Notes under the pieces: model-generated | Databases searched by the model: none | What the model was told of the DNA's origin: nothing | What the model saw: the letters and a program-made list of their open reading frames with translations, nothing else | Program-made: the position numbers and the translations under genes | In this document: in pieces, positions 1 to 11,813 of the stretch | Layout: each line of letters starts with the position of its first letter | Position numbering within the stretch: position 1 is the first letter of the stretch | NCBI GenBank assembly: GCA_013397865.1 | Contig: VZTI01000691.1 | Coordinates: forward strand, 1,115,147-1,179,146 | DNA length: 64,000 nt | Source of the DNA: Struthidea cinerea | Taxonomy: Eukaryota > Chordata > Aves > Passeriformes > Corcoracidae | Reading direction: 5' to 3'

Positions 1-621
1 ACACAGTGTTTCTGGAACACCCTGCTCTCACTGGGGATGGTGGATTGACGGGTGCCAAAGACTGAACACACATTTCTCTTTCCCTTCCTGTTACTGGCTG
101 AGTGGTTGGCCTCCGTAAACCATGACATGCATTTTTAGAACTGGGAAATGCTATTTAGGGACTATTCAAATTGTTTTCAGGCCTGCTGATTAAAAGCAGT
201 GTAGAACAGGGAAGATATTACTGTTGTAACAACCTCATAGCCTGTGTTGATGACTGGGCTCTGTTTCTGGCTGGGATACATTAATTCTGACAAAAACCTG
301 GGCTATTGTGTCACTTAGTTAATTTATAAATATGCATAATACCTACATTTAAAGTATTTTTGAGCAATGTCATGGGACTTCATTAATAATTGGCAATAAA
401 GCACTCAGAGATACTCAGATAGAAGGTGTTATGAATTGTTTGCTTCTTCTTCTCACTCTCTTTTGTGTGCTAATCTAAAGATAAAAATGCTGTATTTAAC
501 CAACTGGGGTTCCTTTCCCCAAAGGAAACGCTGTAGTGAAGTGAAATACAGCTTTCTGAATAATGAAGAAAGAGCTCAAGGCTTAATTTTGCTTTTAAAT
601 GATAAATAACAGTGTGATTAC
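1..621 (-). other. VTG1 intron 10 (partial)
   Basis: The stretch starts with a consensus donor at 621 and runs off the left edge. I see no exon, repeat family or RNA gene in it. Confidence 0.75.
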
Positions 622-744
622 CTGGAGACACTCGGAGCAGGAGTCAGATGAGGAGCACTGTTTGTGGCACAGTGAGGCGTAGCTGAGATGGCAAACCTTC
701 CCAAGCACAGAGCTCGAGCGCGGGCAGTGCTTCTTTACAATGAG
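622..744 (-). CDS. VTG1: VTG1 coding exon 10 (last exon in the window)
   Basis: The exon has 123 nt, 41 codons (residues 419-459). It contains SVLGKVCHLSYASLCHKQC, equivalent to chicken PVLREITMLGYGTMVSKYC, then a short cysteine- and serine-rich stretch SSSDSCSECLQ. The acceptor is CCCCAG; the donor is GTAATC. Similarity is lower than for exons 3-6 but the alignment with exon 9 is ungapped over the junction. Exon 11 is not seen in bases 1-621 and must lie outside. Confidence 0.88.
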
Positions 745-3700
745 CTGGGGAGAAGGCAGTTGTTTGTTACCCACGTTAATGAAGAGAAACATTATTGAAA
801 AATATGTTTCTGCCCAATGAAAGACAAAACCAGGCTTTTGATATGTTTTTGTTGATGGATTTTCAGTTAATCAGTGGATAGTACTGTATTTGACAGTGTA
901 ATTGTAAAGTAATTCCAAGTAACATCTGGAAGGCAGATCTGTTGCTTTTATAGTGTTTCAGATTTAAATTTGGCAGAGGCTATAGTCCAAAGGGGGGAAA
1001 TCACCCAGTTATGGAACAGAAAAATGCACACTATTGAAGAAACATTCATCATGTTTTATGATTGCCTCAGCTGTAGACACAATGAATTTGAGATTTGTTG
1101 TGAATGGACCTCAGTACTTTGGGCAGACAGGAATATTTTGTATAAATGTAGGAGCTGACAGGAGGCATCAGCCCACTGCTTTCTTGTCCGGGAAGCAAAG
1201 CAGCACCACACAGTAACAGCCAGGCTGTCATGGCTTTCACTGAGGGTAAAACTCTAGTCAGAGGTTCCCTGCCTCTGCCTAGAGTAGGCAGAGATAAATT
1301 CTTGCATCTGAGACTGGGATGAAACCCTGCATATACAGAAAAAATTGCAAAAATAATTAGACTTTCTCCTACATGGCCTTCACATTGACATAATTCCCTT
1401 GGTTTTGACAGATCTTCTCAAATTAATACCCATCCTTCTAGGTCAATTAGGACAAACACATGGATATAACAAATATGTATTTCTTGCTCCCTTGTCTTTG
1501 TAGACAGTCAGAGATCTAATTTGATGTAACTATAAAGAACATTTGGAAAAAGAGCGACTAGAAGCAACTGTTTGCAGCAATACCCCTCAGGGACAGGGGT
1601 TATTTTGCTCTTTATTTCCTGTTTCATTCCAGAGTAATTTTTGCCCTTTTGATTTGCGTTCTCCTCCCCTTAAGACAGTCAGGAAACAAAGCCCTTTCAA
1701 CCTCGCGAGAGGATATAAAACCTTTATATTTTCAAAGCCTTTACTATCTTGTCAAAGGAATAAATACAACAGATGCTAGAATCAGCAAAGAGTGATTTGA
1801 GAGTGTTTAGAGAATCCTACCGTTGCTTCCTCCATCACATCCTGAGTTGGAGTGCTTGAGTGCAGAGCCACAAGCACTGTTTGAGTCACTTCCCAGTTGG
1901 TGAGCTCTTGCCTCTCCATTTTATGCCGCAGGAACCTGAGTGCACGGTGACTGGCCACTGCAGGAATTATATCCAAAATGTGGCGCCTGTAGTGGGAAAG
2001 GCAAGCAGCATTTTCCGCATCTGCCTCTGGAGACAGGCATTCCAGAGGTTCTCCAGCAGAACAGCACCACCTTTATTGCCTGTACCTGTACGCTGGCCGA
2101 CTAGAAAATTGCTTCCACACCGACTCGTAATTCTCCTCATTTGCTGCACGGAAGAGGTGCAGAAGCTTGAGGGCTTTTGCTGGTGCATCACTGGGAAGCT
2201 GGTCAGAGGTCACCTCTACTAATTCTTGCAGGCTTTCCTCTATCTGCAGAAAGATGAGAATGCAGGAAGCTCACATGCATTGTATCCCACATGCACAGAT
2301 TTTAACCTCCAGCAAAGAATCTGTCCAGGGGCTGAGCTTTACCTGGCTTTCCACATCTTTTATTTTGAATAAGTGGACAGGAAGCTGAAGCAGCTCACTG
2401 CCAAACTGGTACTGAAGGGACCCACGATTCTGGTACTCTTTTGGTGGGACCTCTGCCCTCTGCTTCTGCACATCAGTCAAAGCAAGTCTCTGCCTGGAAT
2501 GGAGAACCCCAGGAAGAAAACATCACAAGATGCAGGGTACAAATTAAAAAAACCCCCAGTAATTGTGCTTCCCCACCATGACAAAAGGTTTTGGTATTGT
2601 CAGGGCAAAGGTATTTACAAACAGATGCATTTGGATGTGATGCTCAGAACCATACTCTGAGGAGGTATGCACTTGCACTGCGGGGCTCAGATCAGAGCCA
2701 GCCTTTGCCTTCCTTTGGGAATAATCTGGCTTGAGAATTTATGGAAGAAGAGGGAGGTGAGAAGCTGTGGCCTGAAGAATATCGCAGGAAGGATGTGTTG
2801 TGTTTTAAGGAGTACATTATGGACTGTAGAAAAACACAGATGGGAAACTTGCTCAGAAATTATAATTTAATTTAAACATTTTAAGAAGTTCATAAAAGCT
2901 GTTATGTGTCTGTGTCTCCTGGAAGCTTCAAATGGAAAGTTTTTAGATACAATAAGAAATGCTGCAGTCTTTGTACTTACACTATTACAATTCCCTCCCC
3001 ATTTTGTTTGGTAAGCTGAATATCCTGGGGACTACAAAAGAAGGTTCTCATGAAGATTTAAATGTTCATTACCAAACCAAAAGGGCCACATAAATTCAGG
3101 ATTAGTCTTTGGAAAAGTGCTCAACCTTTTGAAAACTTTTTAAGAAGCAACAAACCTTCATCATTTGTTATTAAGGATAATTCCAATGAGAAACTGTCTT
3201 TACAAATATTTGCTATCTTTTTACATTTTCAGCTAAAGAGATGTAACCTATCCTACCAATTATGTTTAAAATGTGTTATTAGGACACTATAATAAAGTCA
3301 GGCATTTGCACTGAACAACTGAAAACATTCCAAAAGCAATATTGCTGTACTACAGAGTATCTCAAAATCTCTGTAGAAAATTGGTGTGTTTATTTTGGAA
3401 TCTCTATGATCTTCTGTATCATTTCTACTCACTCCTTCCATATGGATTGCAGAGAATGGCTGCAGAAAAATAGCATGTAACTGCTTTACAGACAAGCCAC
3501 TAGAATTTGAATAGAAATCGCTACAGAATCAGCAGAGATTTTTTATCTCTTGAAATTTTGTACAATATTATTGAAAGGGCATTTGGGTCAGAAAGCATAA
3601 CATCAGGTGCACTTGGATGCATTTAACTCCCCCTTTCAAATCATGATGAATCTATTATGTTTTCATTTTCATTGTTTTGGGAAGAGATAAAGCTGCCTAG

Positions 3701-6700
3701 AATAGATGGGAAAATGTTATATTCTGAAGAGAAGAGAAAATGAGTGCTAAAGATACGATTAAAATGGTGAAACAATAGTAAAACCTCTCTTGGCCTTGAA
3801 AGGTGCTACAAGAGCCTTATGCTGAACAGGCCTGAAAACCCAGCTCCAGGTGCTTTAAGGCCTTGATAGATTATTTTTTTTAACAGAGAATGCATTGTGG
3901 AAATAACTTCTGAAGACTTGAGTGAGATATTCACATCTTCGCAACTATCTTATATTTGTCCCCTTCAGCTGGGTAATGATAAAAATGCAGAGAAAATGGG
4001 AAAAGTAAAGGTACAACCCTTCTGAAAGCTGAGAAAGATCTTATGGATGACATTCTCTACAGGCTGCAGAAGGAAAGTGTAAAGCTTCAAAAGTCCATTG
4101 TCTCCAGATTAAAGGTGATTCACAACAACCTACAATTTGATCAGAGCACTGCAGTTGTGTCTATCTACACCTTGATTGCATAAGATAGTAAAGCCACTTC
4201 CACTGTTCTGTTTGGTTTTTTCTTTGCTTGGTTAGCCAAATTGAACGTGATCATTATATAAATGAAGTTATTCAGTGAGTTATTGACATGAACTTTCTGA
4301 TGTTGCTGTTTCCAAAACTATATATTATACCAACAGATCCTTGCAGAAGATAATGGAGCAATGAAGATTACAGCAGTTGTAGGGTGGGATTGAAGAACAC
4401 CTTCTGCACAGTGACATTTACGCAAAAAACCTCTCCCTTCAGTAGGGCACTCCTATTTACAGAGTTCATAATTAAATGGGTAACTGAAATTTTTTTCAAT
4501 AGATGAATTTCATAGATGAAAAAATTTTCAAATACTAAAAGTTTGAGTGCTTGAGCTAGCAGCACAATTTCATAGACAACTATATTCTTGTTTTGCCCCA
4601 AATTTCTTTAAGAAGTATGCAAAATTTGCTGTGAAAAAGCACAGGCATTTAACATGCCTTGTGCCCATTTTTTTTGCAATAAAACCCAATTTCCTATCAA
4701 GAAACCGTTTTGATGGCAGATTTGCAAGCAGCCCATGGTATTTAGGAATCCAAAGTCCTATCTAGGTTCTTGCGAACTAGTCTCCAGGGACCTCTTACTG
4801 CATTATTGTTTTCCAGGGAGCTCTCTTTCTTGAGTAACTGTCTTTCAAAGTATTTTACTTCAAATATATTAGTTCATAATTTCTCAGATGGAATTATGTT
4901 TGTTTCGGCTTTTATGTCATAAATCAAATATCCCTGAGAAATAAAATAGTCAAGTCCTGCCAAGTATAGCTAACAAAATTTGGATAGTGATGTGCATGTT
5001 TCAGATTTATAACTAACAGTGAAGGTTGTTTTTATGAGCTGTTTGGGATTTTATGTAATTAAATACTGGCAAACAATAGGCTGTGGAAGTAAAGGATTTA
5101 TTTCACTTATGGAGTTTTACTCAGATTACTGAGTTGCTGAATTAGTTGCTGAATTAAAGGAATATGTATGGTACCTTGCTTCTACAATAGCATTTCCTCC
5201 TGTTATCTCGTTGAAGGGTGCAAACTGGTGGATTTCCTCGACATCAGCTTGTGTAATCACAGCTTCACTACGTGCATATTTAATTTTGTAATTGTAAGTA
5301 GCAGTTGCCCGGGAATTCTTGTTCCTCTTTATAATATAAAAAAAGGAAAGAAACAAAGAAAATAAGAAGTTATTGAACTTTGAAATTCTGTGACTAGAGG
5401 ATATTACATCACCCACTTCAACCCATTTATTTTCCGGGGCTGTTTTGTTCATTGGCCGTAAGAGCAATCAGTGTGAATTCTGCGCACTCACTTCCGTGGG
5501 AGAGGTCAGGCACGCTGCCTTTCTCCATTACTTTTACTGCTAAAAAGTGTTAGCTGCTTTTTCCTTTTCCCAAATATAAGCAATTGGTCATTCCCTTGAG
5601 AAGAGACACATTTTCTGAGGAGGAGAGCAGCTGCATAAACCACGCAATTTTTTATTTCAAAGACAGGATTATAATAAAAGGCAGCAGTACCTGTCTTGAG
5701 TAGCAGAAAATGGACATCGTGACTATTTTTTTTTACTCAACAGAGTAGGTGAATTAACTCATGTTGATAATTAATGGTTTCCAAGCCAGCTAGTTTGAGC
5801 TAGCTCAAGTGTGCTAGCAGTACACAACAGTGTGCAGCACAGACCTCTGCTTCTCTGTGGGATCATGTTCATACAGAAAGAAAATATTGACAACTGGATA
5901 CAGCAGATCTGATTCTTCCCTCATTTTTAGTATTTCAAATGAAGAGATTGTGTGGATATCAAACGGTATTCTGCATAAGAATATAAAATACATACACATA
6001 ATAGCACACTGATTTACCTGCTGGCAGGTCTTGCATGGATGAGTGTATACTGAACCTGTGACAATTTGAACTTTCTTTTCACAGCTGTTCAGGTCCTTGG
6101 ATTTGGTCACATAGACTAGGTTTGCTCTCTTGTTTTCCTGAATTGCGTATGTTGTATTACAAATACCTCCAATCCCAGCCTGGCAAAAATGAGAACAGGA
6201 TCAGAGAAGTTCACTAATATGCAAAGCTTCACTTCACCACATGAAATTTCCTGTTTAATTCTGCATTTTCAAAATTACCAGTAGAAATGAATGCTTTTTT
6301 TTTTTTCATTATACTCTCCAGAAGCAAAATCAGGATGATCATTACTTTCACATTTTTTTACATGTACAGGTTTTCAGTAAGCCAAACCAGTCACACTGAG
6401 AGAACTAAATCTCCCCAAAGTTTCACTTGGAGCCTCAGGAAAGGGGAGTAACAATTTTCAGTTAGAGCTGTAGATTATGAAATATGATTTAAGGAATATT
6501 AATAAAAAAGTGCCAAAATAATTTGATCAGTCAGAATGAAATCTTAGCAGCAAAGTATTTCAAGGCTGGAGATGACATTCTGCCCTCTGAACTTGCTCTC
6601 ATAGACAGCTTACAAATGCCTATGGAACAGGCCTTGCAATATCAGGTGATCTGTCACAATATGACCAGCAATAATTAAAAAGGATTTCAGGATAACAGAG

Positions 6701-9700
6701 TTTTGATTGTGAGTTTTCTTGAGTTCGCACTTTCAGCTGAGCTCTTCAATAATATTTTGAGAATATACATTTATAAGAGCTTTTAAGTCTCCACAGTCAG
6801 TGAAATTTTTGTAGAGAAAAAAATGCTTGATTGCATTTTAGGAGGAAGAGTTATTTTCCTGAATTTTTTTATTGTTATTGATAGCATAGCTAGTGCAGAG
6901 ACCTGCTCTGGGCTATGTGAGAGCAGTGAAATGGTCATGTGGTGTTTAGGAGGCAAGACATACCCACTTAATCTTCAGCTTAACAGAATTCCTTGAGACA
7001 CTGTGTCTTTGATAAAGGCTAGAAACAGGAATTGCCCAAGCTTTCTGAGAGACTTGTACTCTGCAAATACAAGTGTGGGGCTCTGCACACTGCAGGGTGT
7101 GGTAGAGACATCCAGACTTTAAATGGGAACGTCCAGCCCAGAGAGTTCAGCGGGATGAAGCAGACTCCTGCCTAACTGAAGTTTCTGGCTGCAGTTTATG
7201 GCTAGCTCAGATACCCTCACCCTGAACCCACAGGATGGGATGTACACTTCCCCAGGTTAGTCCTTGAAACCTCTCTGCAGCTCAGATTTTGGGACTCATA
7301 ATGTTTATCTTCCTTTCCAGAGTGACTCAAAATTGTCAAGCAAGGGTGCCAAAACTCATTAATCAGCTGCTGTCTGAGAAAAGCAAAGAAAACTTGAAAA
7401 TTATTCTAGAAGGTGAAGTCACATCTATTGCCTAGCACTGAGAGTAGAACATATTGCTAACTGAACTAGAAAGAATCAAGATGTGAAACTAGATATGAGA
7501 AAATAGTGCTGCAGAATATCCAACAACACCACACGGATTTTTATGTGTGGCAAACAGCGTGAAAAAAATTAAATCGTATAGTTCCTTTCCCAGAAACAAC
7601 TCTACTTACATTAAAAAAAAATTAAAGAAATTATAGTTACTGTGGTCTACAGTTTCAATAAAAATAACATGAAAGTATTATAATTTCAAGGTTTTTGCTG
7701 ATCTCTGAATTGAATGTAGTCCAATCAATGTAAATATGGTTTCACAAAAACTAAACATATTGCAATTTCTGTGGTGAATAGTAATATCAGATGATTGACC
7801 TTGACTAATATATTAAAACTTGAAAAAACAGTGGAAATTCCAACAGAGCATCAACTGCAACTGTCAAAGCTGTTACAGTAATGTTGTGACATATATACTA
7901 TTTTCTTCCTAAAAGAGGAGCTAGAAGAGATTAAAGTATATATGATTGGTAGAAAAAGTAAAATTACTGTTATTTTAAATTTAATATTAAACTGTATTGT
8001 TAAGCTTGTTTTATACAGTGTTCACATTTTATGTAGGCTTCATCTTTCACAGTTTACTTTCTCTGGAATCAGAAGCCAGATTTTCTAAGCATTTAATTCG
8101 GCAAACGCATTTTCTGAAATACTTTCATCAACCTGTTTAAAAATCTGCTGTTCTGTTGTCCTGTTTAAGCACATCTCTATCAAATGTTGTCCCGTATGAA
8201 ACTCAATCATGATTTCCCAAGCTTAAGTCTTTCTTATAAGTGAAGTTCATGTCAAAGATGAATTCAGAAAACACAGTAGAAGACTCTGAAATGAAAGTTT
8301 ACGTATTTACAAATCCACCACCATGGCCAAACCCAAAACTCACCTCCTGTAAACTGTATGAATTCTGCATCTTCTTTAAGCTCAACTCCAGCACGTTCAC
8401 AATCCCTCTGTAGATGTTCAGACCATCATCCGAGACAGAATCAGGAGCCAAAATGTCTCCCACGTGGCCATTGCTGTACTCAAACTTGACGGGGTTACTG
8501 AGCTGCCCAGTCAGGGCCTGGGTCAGTTTGAGTGATCGAGAGAATGAGCTCGTGGGCCAGACACCATTGTACTCTGCAGCTTCGATTGAGTGAATCTAGA
8601 ACAAAGGGGGAATACAATTCCTCTTTAATTTATTTTCCCCAGTTAACTTTTTTCAATACACATAAGCATCTAGAGCTTCAATCACATCAAAAATATATTT
8701 TTAAATAACACAAAAACTCTTCAAAGGGGAAACTTAGATGTTGTCATTTAGCATAACTAGTGTTAATACAGATATTTCCATATATAAAAGGAAAGAGAGC
8801 ACTGCAAATGGCTGATATTTCCACAGACATTGTACTCTGTTCTGCTTCATAGACAATCCATATTGCCAAAGGTTGACCTGTACAAAGAAATGAGCCAGAG
8901 CAGAACCACACAAAGCAGGTTGCTGCCCAAAAGTGGTGTGGAAGATCTGCAGGAAATTGCAGGAGAAAGTTAATGCTGCATAATGCATCATTAACTCCTG
9001 TTGTGAATTCTGCTGTTTCCCTCACTGGGGTCATGGAGGGCAGGCAGCAACCTGAAACTAATAAACACATGGCCTCTAGACCAGCCAGACACACAGAATT
9101 AGTTTGAGCAGTGGACAGCAGGCTACAGAAATTGTACTTCTCTACCTGTTTTGCTGTGGAACCAAAGGCTGAGGCACTGTCTCCAACCCCACTCTGCACG
9201 TCATGCTCCAGCCTCAACCTGGGGCACATCCAAACAAGTAGAAAGTTGTCCTAAACTACGCACAACTTGAATAATTCCTACCCCATGGGAACAGGCATGT
9301 TTCACTTAGTTTCTCAGAGGACCCTTCCCTGCTATATATTTTGACAATTTAAAGAGTCTTTTCTCTGACACCTCAGGCTGGCAAAGTGGTGCAAGATGCG
9401 GATTAGTTTCTCAAAAAGCCACACAAACTAAATCCTCATACAGCAAATCACTGGAGACTGCACTTTCATATTTATTTTTGTTATTGTTGGTGGAGATCAC
9501 TGCCAACCCCAGTAACTGAAGCTTACAGGGAAGGCTGTTACAGAGCAAATCCCTCATGCTGCCTCTTGGACATGCTTCTGGCATATTGCATGCAGGCAGG
9601 TTTGGGACTGCTCTGCAGGGTCAGGGCGAGGTAGTTTTCCCCAGCCCTCGGGGCCCAGGCAGGACTTAGGCTGTCTGCTTGGTTTTGAACACAGCTGGCA

Positions 9701-11766
9701 ATTCTTACTTGCAGGTTTGTGATGAAAAAATTGTCAGCTGGAAACTGCCCAGGGAACACAGCTTTTTGTTTGGGCTGAATGTGAACTAGTAGGCTGCAGA
9801 TGAAAGTTTAATTCCCTGAACCATCCCTCCAAACTGTCTAATTTAAATATAACAGCAGCAAAATAAACTCTTCCCAGAGAAGAAGGGAATAAATGTGCTA
9901 TTACCTTTAGCTTAGAACTTGCCCCAAAAGTTATGTTTTTTTTTCTTGCCCAAAATTAATTCTGAAACGGAAACTTTTCATAAATGCAGTAGGGCCAGTA
10001 AAATCATGTTAGAAGGTTTTAGAGAACAGGAGTCAATTTTTGGTGAAGACTCACCCTGGCACACCAAGAGCTGTTTAGGCAGGAATGAAGAAGGATCTGG
10101 GCTAAGGACAAGACTGCTTCTGCCTCTTTTCTGACAGGGAAGCTTTCTAGTCACCACTGCAGATGTGTGACTCTTATTTCCTTGGTTTCTTTTTGTTTTG
10201 GAATCCACCCCCTTACAAAAGTCATGGAAAAACTGTTTCCCATCTAGATCTATTATAATTTGAACTTACAAAAATACCTAGTAACAGCAGGCTAATTCAG
10301 GCTGGAAGGCTACACAACATTTACAAGCATTTATCAGACAGTCACCACTCTTTCTAATCTAAAGTTTTCAATTTGCCAAATTAAAGCTTTTAAAAAGACC
10401 ATTTTTCTTCCCTGTATACACAAGACTAAGTGGAGTTTGTGTAAAGCAGTTGAGGTGTGCATTTCTATACGCTCATTGTAAGTGGGGATAGGCTCCTGTT
10501 AAAGGCAAAAGTGTATTTCACATAATCAAAACCCTTAGTAATTACTCAGCATGCAGTAAAAATATACAATTGAAGATGACAAAGAACATCACTCAGGACC
10601 CTTCAGAAAAAGAAGCTACCAGATGACATTAATTATGCTAAACATTGAATCACATGCAACCACTGTGGCATGTTTTATTGCCTTTTGTCTGCTGGTTATG
10701 AAATCAGTTGATTAAATAATCCTAGGCTGTTTGAAACAATTGGATTGATCCAATAATAAATTATTGTGCATTTCAAATTACATTCCATTGTCTCCCTGAC
10801 CACAAAGCAGAAGAAATCCTTCAAGCCCAAGGTTGGCTTGAGCTGAGAATTACCTGGCAAAGTGCAAATAGAATTTAGGGCACTGTATAAAAAATAACAG
10901 TGTTAGTTACATTACCCCTTAGTAAGCATAACACACGATGAAACCTAATTACTTCACAAAAGCTTAAAAAAGAAGCTAAGTATGATGAGAATTTTACCTT
11001 TCAAATTGAATACATTTTCTTACCCTAATAAGACAAAGTTTTGGCCCAATACCACTAATTTCCACTTTACTTTTTATTCTTATTCCAGCTCTTGCAAGTC
11101 CTTTCTCTGGAAGTCCACTGAGAAGCGTGGTTTCATAATTAAATGTATAAACCTTGTTTTCACTGAAATCGGGTTCTGCAAAGAAATGGTTCCCATAAAA
11201 TATTATACAGAATGTACAGAACATATTAAACTACCTGTATTAGAATGTATGGAACAAAAAAAGATGAATTTGTTCATTTTTGCATTGCACCTGAACAAAA
11301 TTAGCTGTTGTAAAGCTACATTAAACATTGATATACTTTTCAGATTCTATTTTTAATTTCACTCATTATAATTATATTAGTTGATAGGAAAATTACTTAC
11401 GGTAATTAAGATGCTGGCTCCCTGAAAGAGAAGAAAAAATAGAGGAATGAAGTGACAAAGAAAAAAACCCCAACTCCAAAATGTTAATGTATTGTGGTAT
11501 AAAAGCTATATCTCATCTTGCACATATAACATAACTCTTTCTAATTAACTTCTATTTCAGTGCCAGCCAAATGCCTTTTTTCCCCTAAACAACAAAAGAA
11601 TTAGTAAAGTATTTTTTCTAAAACATTTTAAAGTTCATGTCTGTGAGTGAACTGTATTCAGATTCTGAAACCTTTTCCTGAATATACAACTTTAAATTCA
11701 TCAAAGCAGATAAGTTGCATACTTACCCACCAGGGTTGAAACCAGGGCTAATATCAAGCTCCTCAT
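622..11766 (-). CDS. VTG1: Vitellogenin-1, partial gene (coding exons 1-10 of the 5' end)
   Basis: Vitellogenin is the estrogen-induced, liver-secreted phosphoglycolipoprotein that is taken up by the oocyte and cut into yolk proteins. Ten minus-strand exons are joined by GT/AG introns in compatible phases and give 459 codons (1377 nt): a signal peptide (residues 1-15), the N-sheet of the large lipid transfer domain (about 16-300), and the start of its helical domain (from about 310). Recognisable stretches include GLPEKGLARAG, VEISG, EYNGVWP, KLTQAL, VKFEYSNG, VTKSKDLN and EIHQF.PFNE. They resemble chicken VTG1 more than VTG2, as recalled from memory. Chicken VTG1 is about 1,900 residues, so the rest, including the phosvitin serine tract, lies left of base 1. 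No stop, frameshift or lost splice site is seen, so the gene is probably active. The neighbouring ADGRL4 fits the known VTG1 location. The vitellogenin family is certain; assignment to the VTG1 paralogue is very likely. Confidence 0.93.
745..1820 (-). other. VTG1 intron 9
   Basis: This 1,076-bp intron has a clean donor and acceptor. Nothing else is recognised inside it. Confidence 0.85.
1821..1986 (-). CDS. VTG1: VTG1 coding exon 9
   Basis: The exon has 166 nt: one base completes Arg, then 55 codons (to residue 418). It contains RHILDIIPAVASHRALRFLR and TQTVLVALHSSTPTQDVMEE, aligned without gaps to chicken HWILDAIPS...AVRFI...ALVAAVH. The acceptor is CTACAG; the donor is GTAGGA. Confidence 0.93.
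2086..2243 (-). CDS. VTG1: VTG1 coding exon 8
   Basis: The exon has 158 nt, 52 codons plus two bases. It contains DAPAKALKLLHLFRAANEEN and SVWKQFSSRPAYR, the start of the helical domain (chicken: DAPLKFLQFIQLLRMA...KPAYR). It is flanked by two unusually short introns of 99 and 99 bp, so exons 7, 8 and 9 are tightly packed. Confidence 0.94.
2343..2493 (-). CDS. VTG1: VTG1 coding exon 7
   Basis: The exon has 151 nt: one base completes Arg, then 50 codons (to residue 310). It contains YQNRGSLQYQFGSELLQLP and HLFKIKDVESQ, matching the chicken segment ending LLKINNAQAQ. This is near the end of the N-sheet. The acceptor is TTCCAG; the donor is GTAAAG. Confidence 0.94.
2494..5174 (-). other. VTG1 intron 6
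   Basis: This 2,681-bp AT-rich intron contains only short frames without family features and no recognised repeat. Confidence 0.85.
5175..5326 (-). CDS. VTG1: VTG1 coding exon 6
   Basis: The exon has 152 nt, 50 codons plus two bases. It contains ATYNYKIKYARSEAVIT and EEIHQFAPFNEITGG, the strongly conserved HQF.PFNE motif of vitellogenins. The acceptor AG is preceded by a long T/C tract. The donor after EAR is GTACC, weaker than the others but in the position expected from the alignment. Confidence 0.93.
5327..6017 (-). other. VTG1 intron 5
   Basis: This 691-bp intron has a long T/C-rich tract just before its acceptor. Nothing else is recognised. Confidence 0.85.
6018..6179 (-). CDS. VTG1: VTG1 coding exon 5
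   Basis: The exon has 162 nt, 54 codons (residues 156-209). It opens with AGIGGICNTTY and contains NLVYVTKSKDLNSCEKKV and HPCKTCQQ. Its four cysteines (C..C..C.xC) match cysteines in the chicken protein. The acceptor is TTGCCAG; the donor is GTAAATC. Confidence 0.95.
6180..8343 (-). other. VTG1 intron 4
   Basis: This 2,164-bp AT-rich intron contains short T runs (for example near 6298). Nothing else is recognised. Confidence 0.85.
8344..8595 (-). CDS. VTG1: VTG1 coding exon 4
   Basis: The exon has 252 nt, 84 whole codons (residues 72-155). Diagnostic stretches are AAEYNGVWP, LKLTQALTGQL, PVKFEYSNGHVG, NIYRGIVNVL and SLKKMQNSYSLQE, which follow chicken VTG1 almost position by position. It lies in the N-sheet, the part of the family that holds receptor-binding residues. 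The acceptor is TTCTAG; the donor is GTGAGT. Confidence 0.96.
8596..11023 (-). other. VTG1 intron 3
   Basis: This 2,428-bp intron holds a GC-richer patch at about 9540-9760 and a 161-codon open frame (8744-9229, minus) that shows no recognisable domain and lies wholly inside the intron. Confidence 0.85.
11024..11175 (-). CDS. VTG1: VTG1 coding exon 3
   Basis: The exon has 152 nt: two bases finish a split codon, followed by 50 codons to residue 71. It contains FNYETTLLSGLPEKGLARAG and KSKVEISG, the first strands of the vitellogenin N-sheet, and aligns without gaps to the chicken segment containing GLPEKGLARAG. The acceptor is TTTGCAG; the donor is AGG|GTAAGA. Confidence 0.95.
11176..11726 (-). 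other. VTG1 introns 1 and 2
   Basis: Intron 1 (11422-11726, 305 bp) and intron 2 (11176-11400, 225 bp) flank the 21-nt exon 2. Both have consensus donors (GTAAGT, GTAAGTAA) and CAG acceptors. Confidence 0.85.
11401..11421 (-). CDS. VTG1: VTG1 coding exon 2 (21-nt micro-exon)
   Basis: This is a 21-base exon between acceptor CTTTCAG and donor GTAAGTAA. With the flanking split codons it reads GSQHLNYQ. A tiny second exon is typical of vertebrate vitellogenin genes. It carries the signal-cleavage region and the mature N-terminus, and joins exon 1 and exon 3 in frame. Confidence 0.9.
11727..11766 (-). CDS. VTG1: VTG1 coding exon 1 (start codon and signal peptide)
   Basis: The exon codes for MRSLILALVSTLVG, a short hydrophobic signal peptide almost identical in pattern to chicken vitellogenins (MRGIILALV...). 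The ATG at 11766-11764 has A at -3. The exon ends after one base of codon 14 at a consensus donor GTAAGT (11726-11721). By analogy with chicken, the signal peptide should be cut after residue 15, within exon 2. Confidence 0.92.
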
Positions 11767-11779
11767 GATGGGGATAAAG

Positions 11780-11813
11780 TAAAGGTGAATGTGATGGGTT
11801 TCTCTTTTATAAA
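11780..11813 (-). promoter_or_regulatory. VTG1 core promoter: TATA box and probable cap-site region
   Basis: TATAAAA is on the minus strand at 11811-11805, 39-45 bases upstream of the ATG. The sequence ATTCACCTTTACTT follows from 11790. It resembles the ATTCACCTT leader I recall for chicken vitellogenin II. TATA spacing would suit a start site around 11780-11790, giving a leader of only about 15-25 nt. A very short leader is normal for vitellogenin mRNAs. The exact cap site cannot be fixed by reading. Confidence 0.75.

Noticed and set aside
8744..9229. 161-codon minus-strand open frame
   Set aside because: It lies entirely in VTG1 intron 3, has no domain and no splice context.
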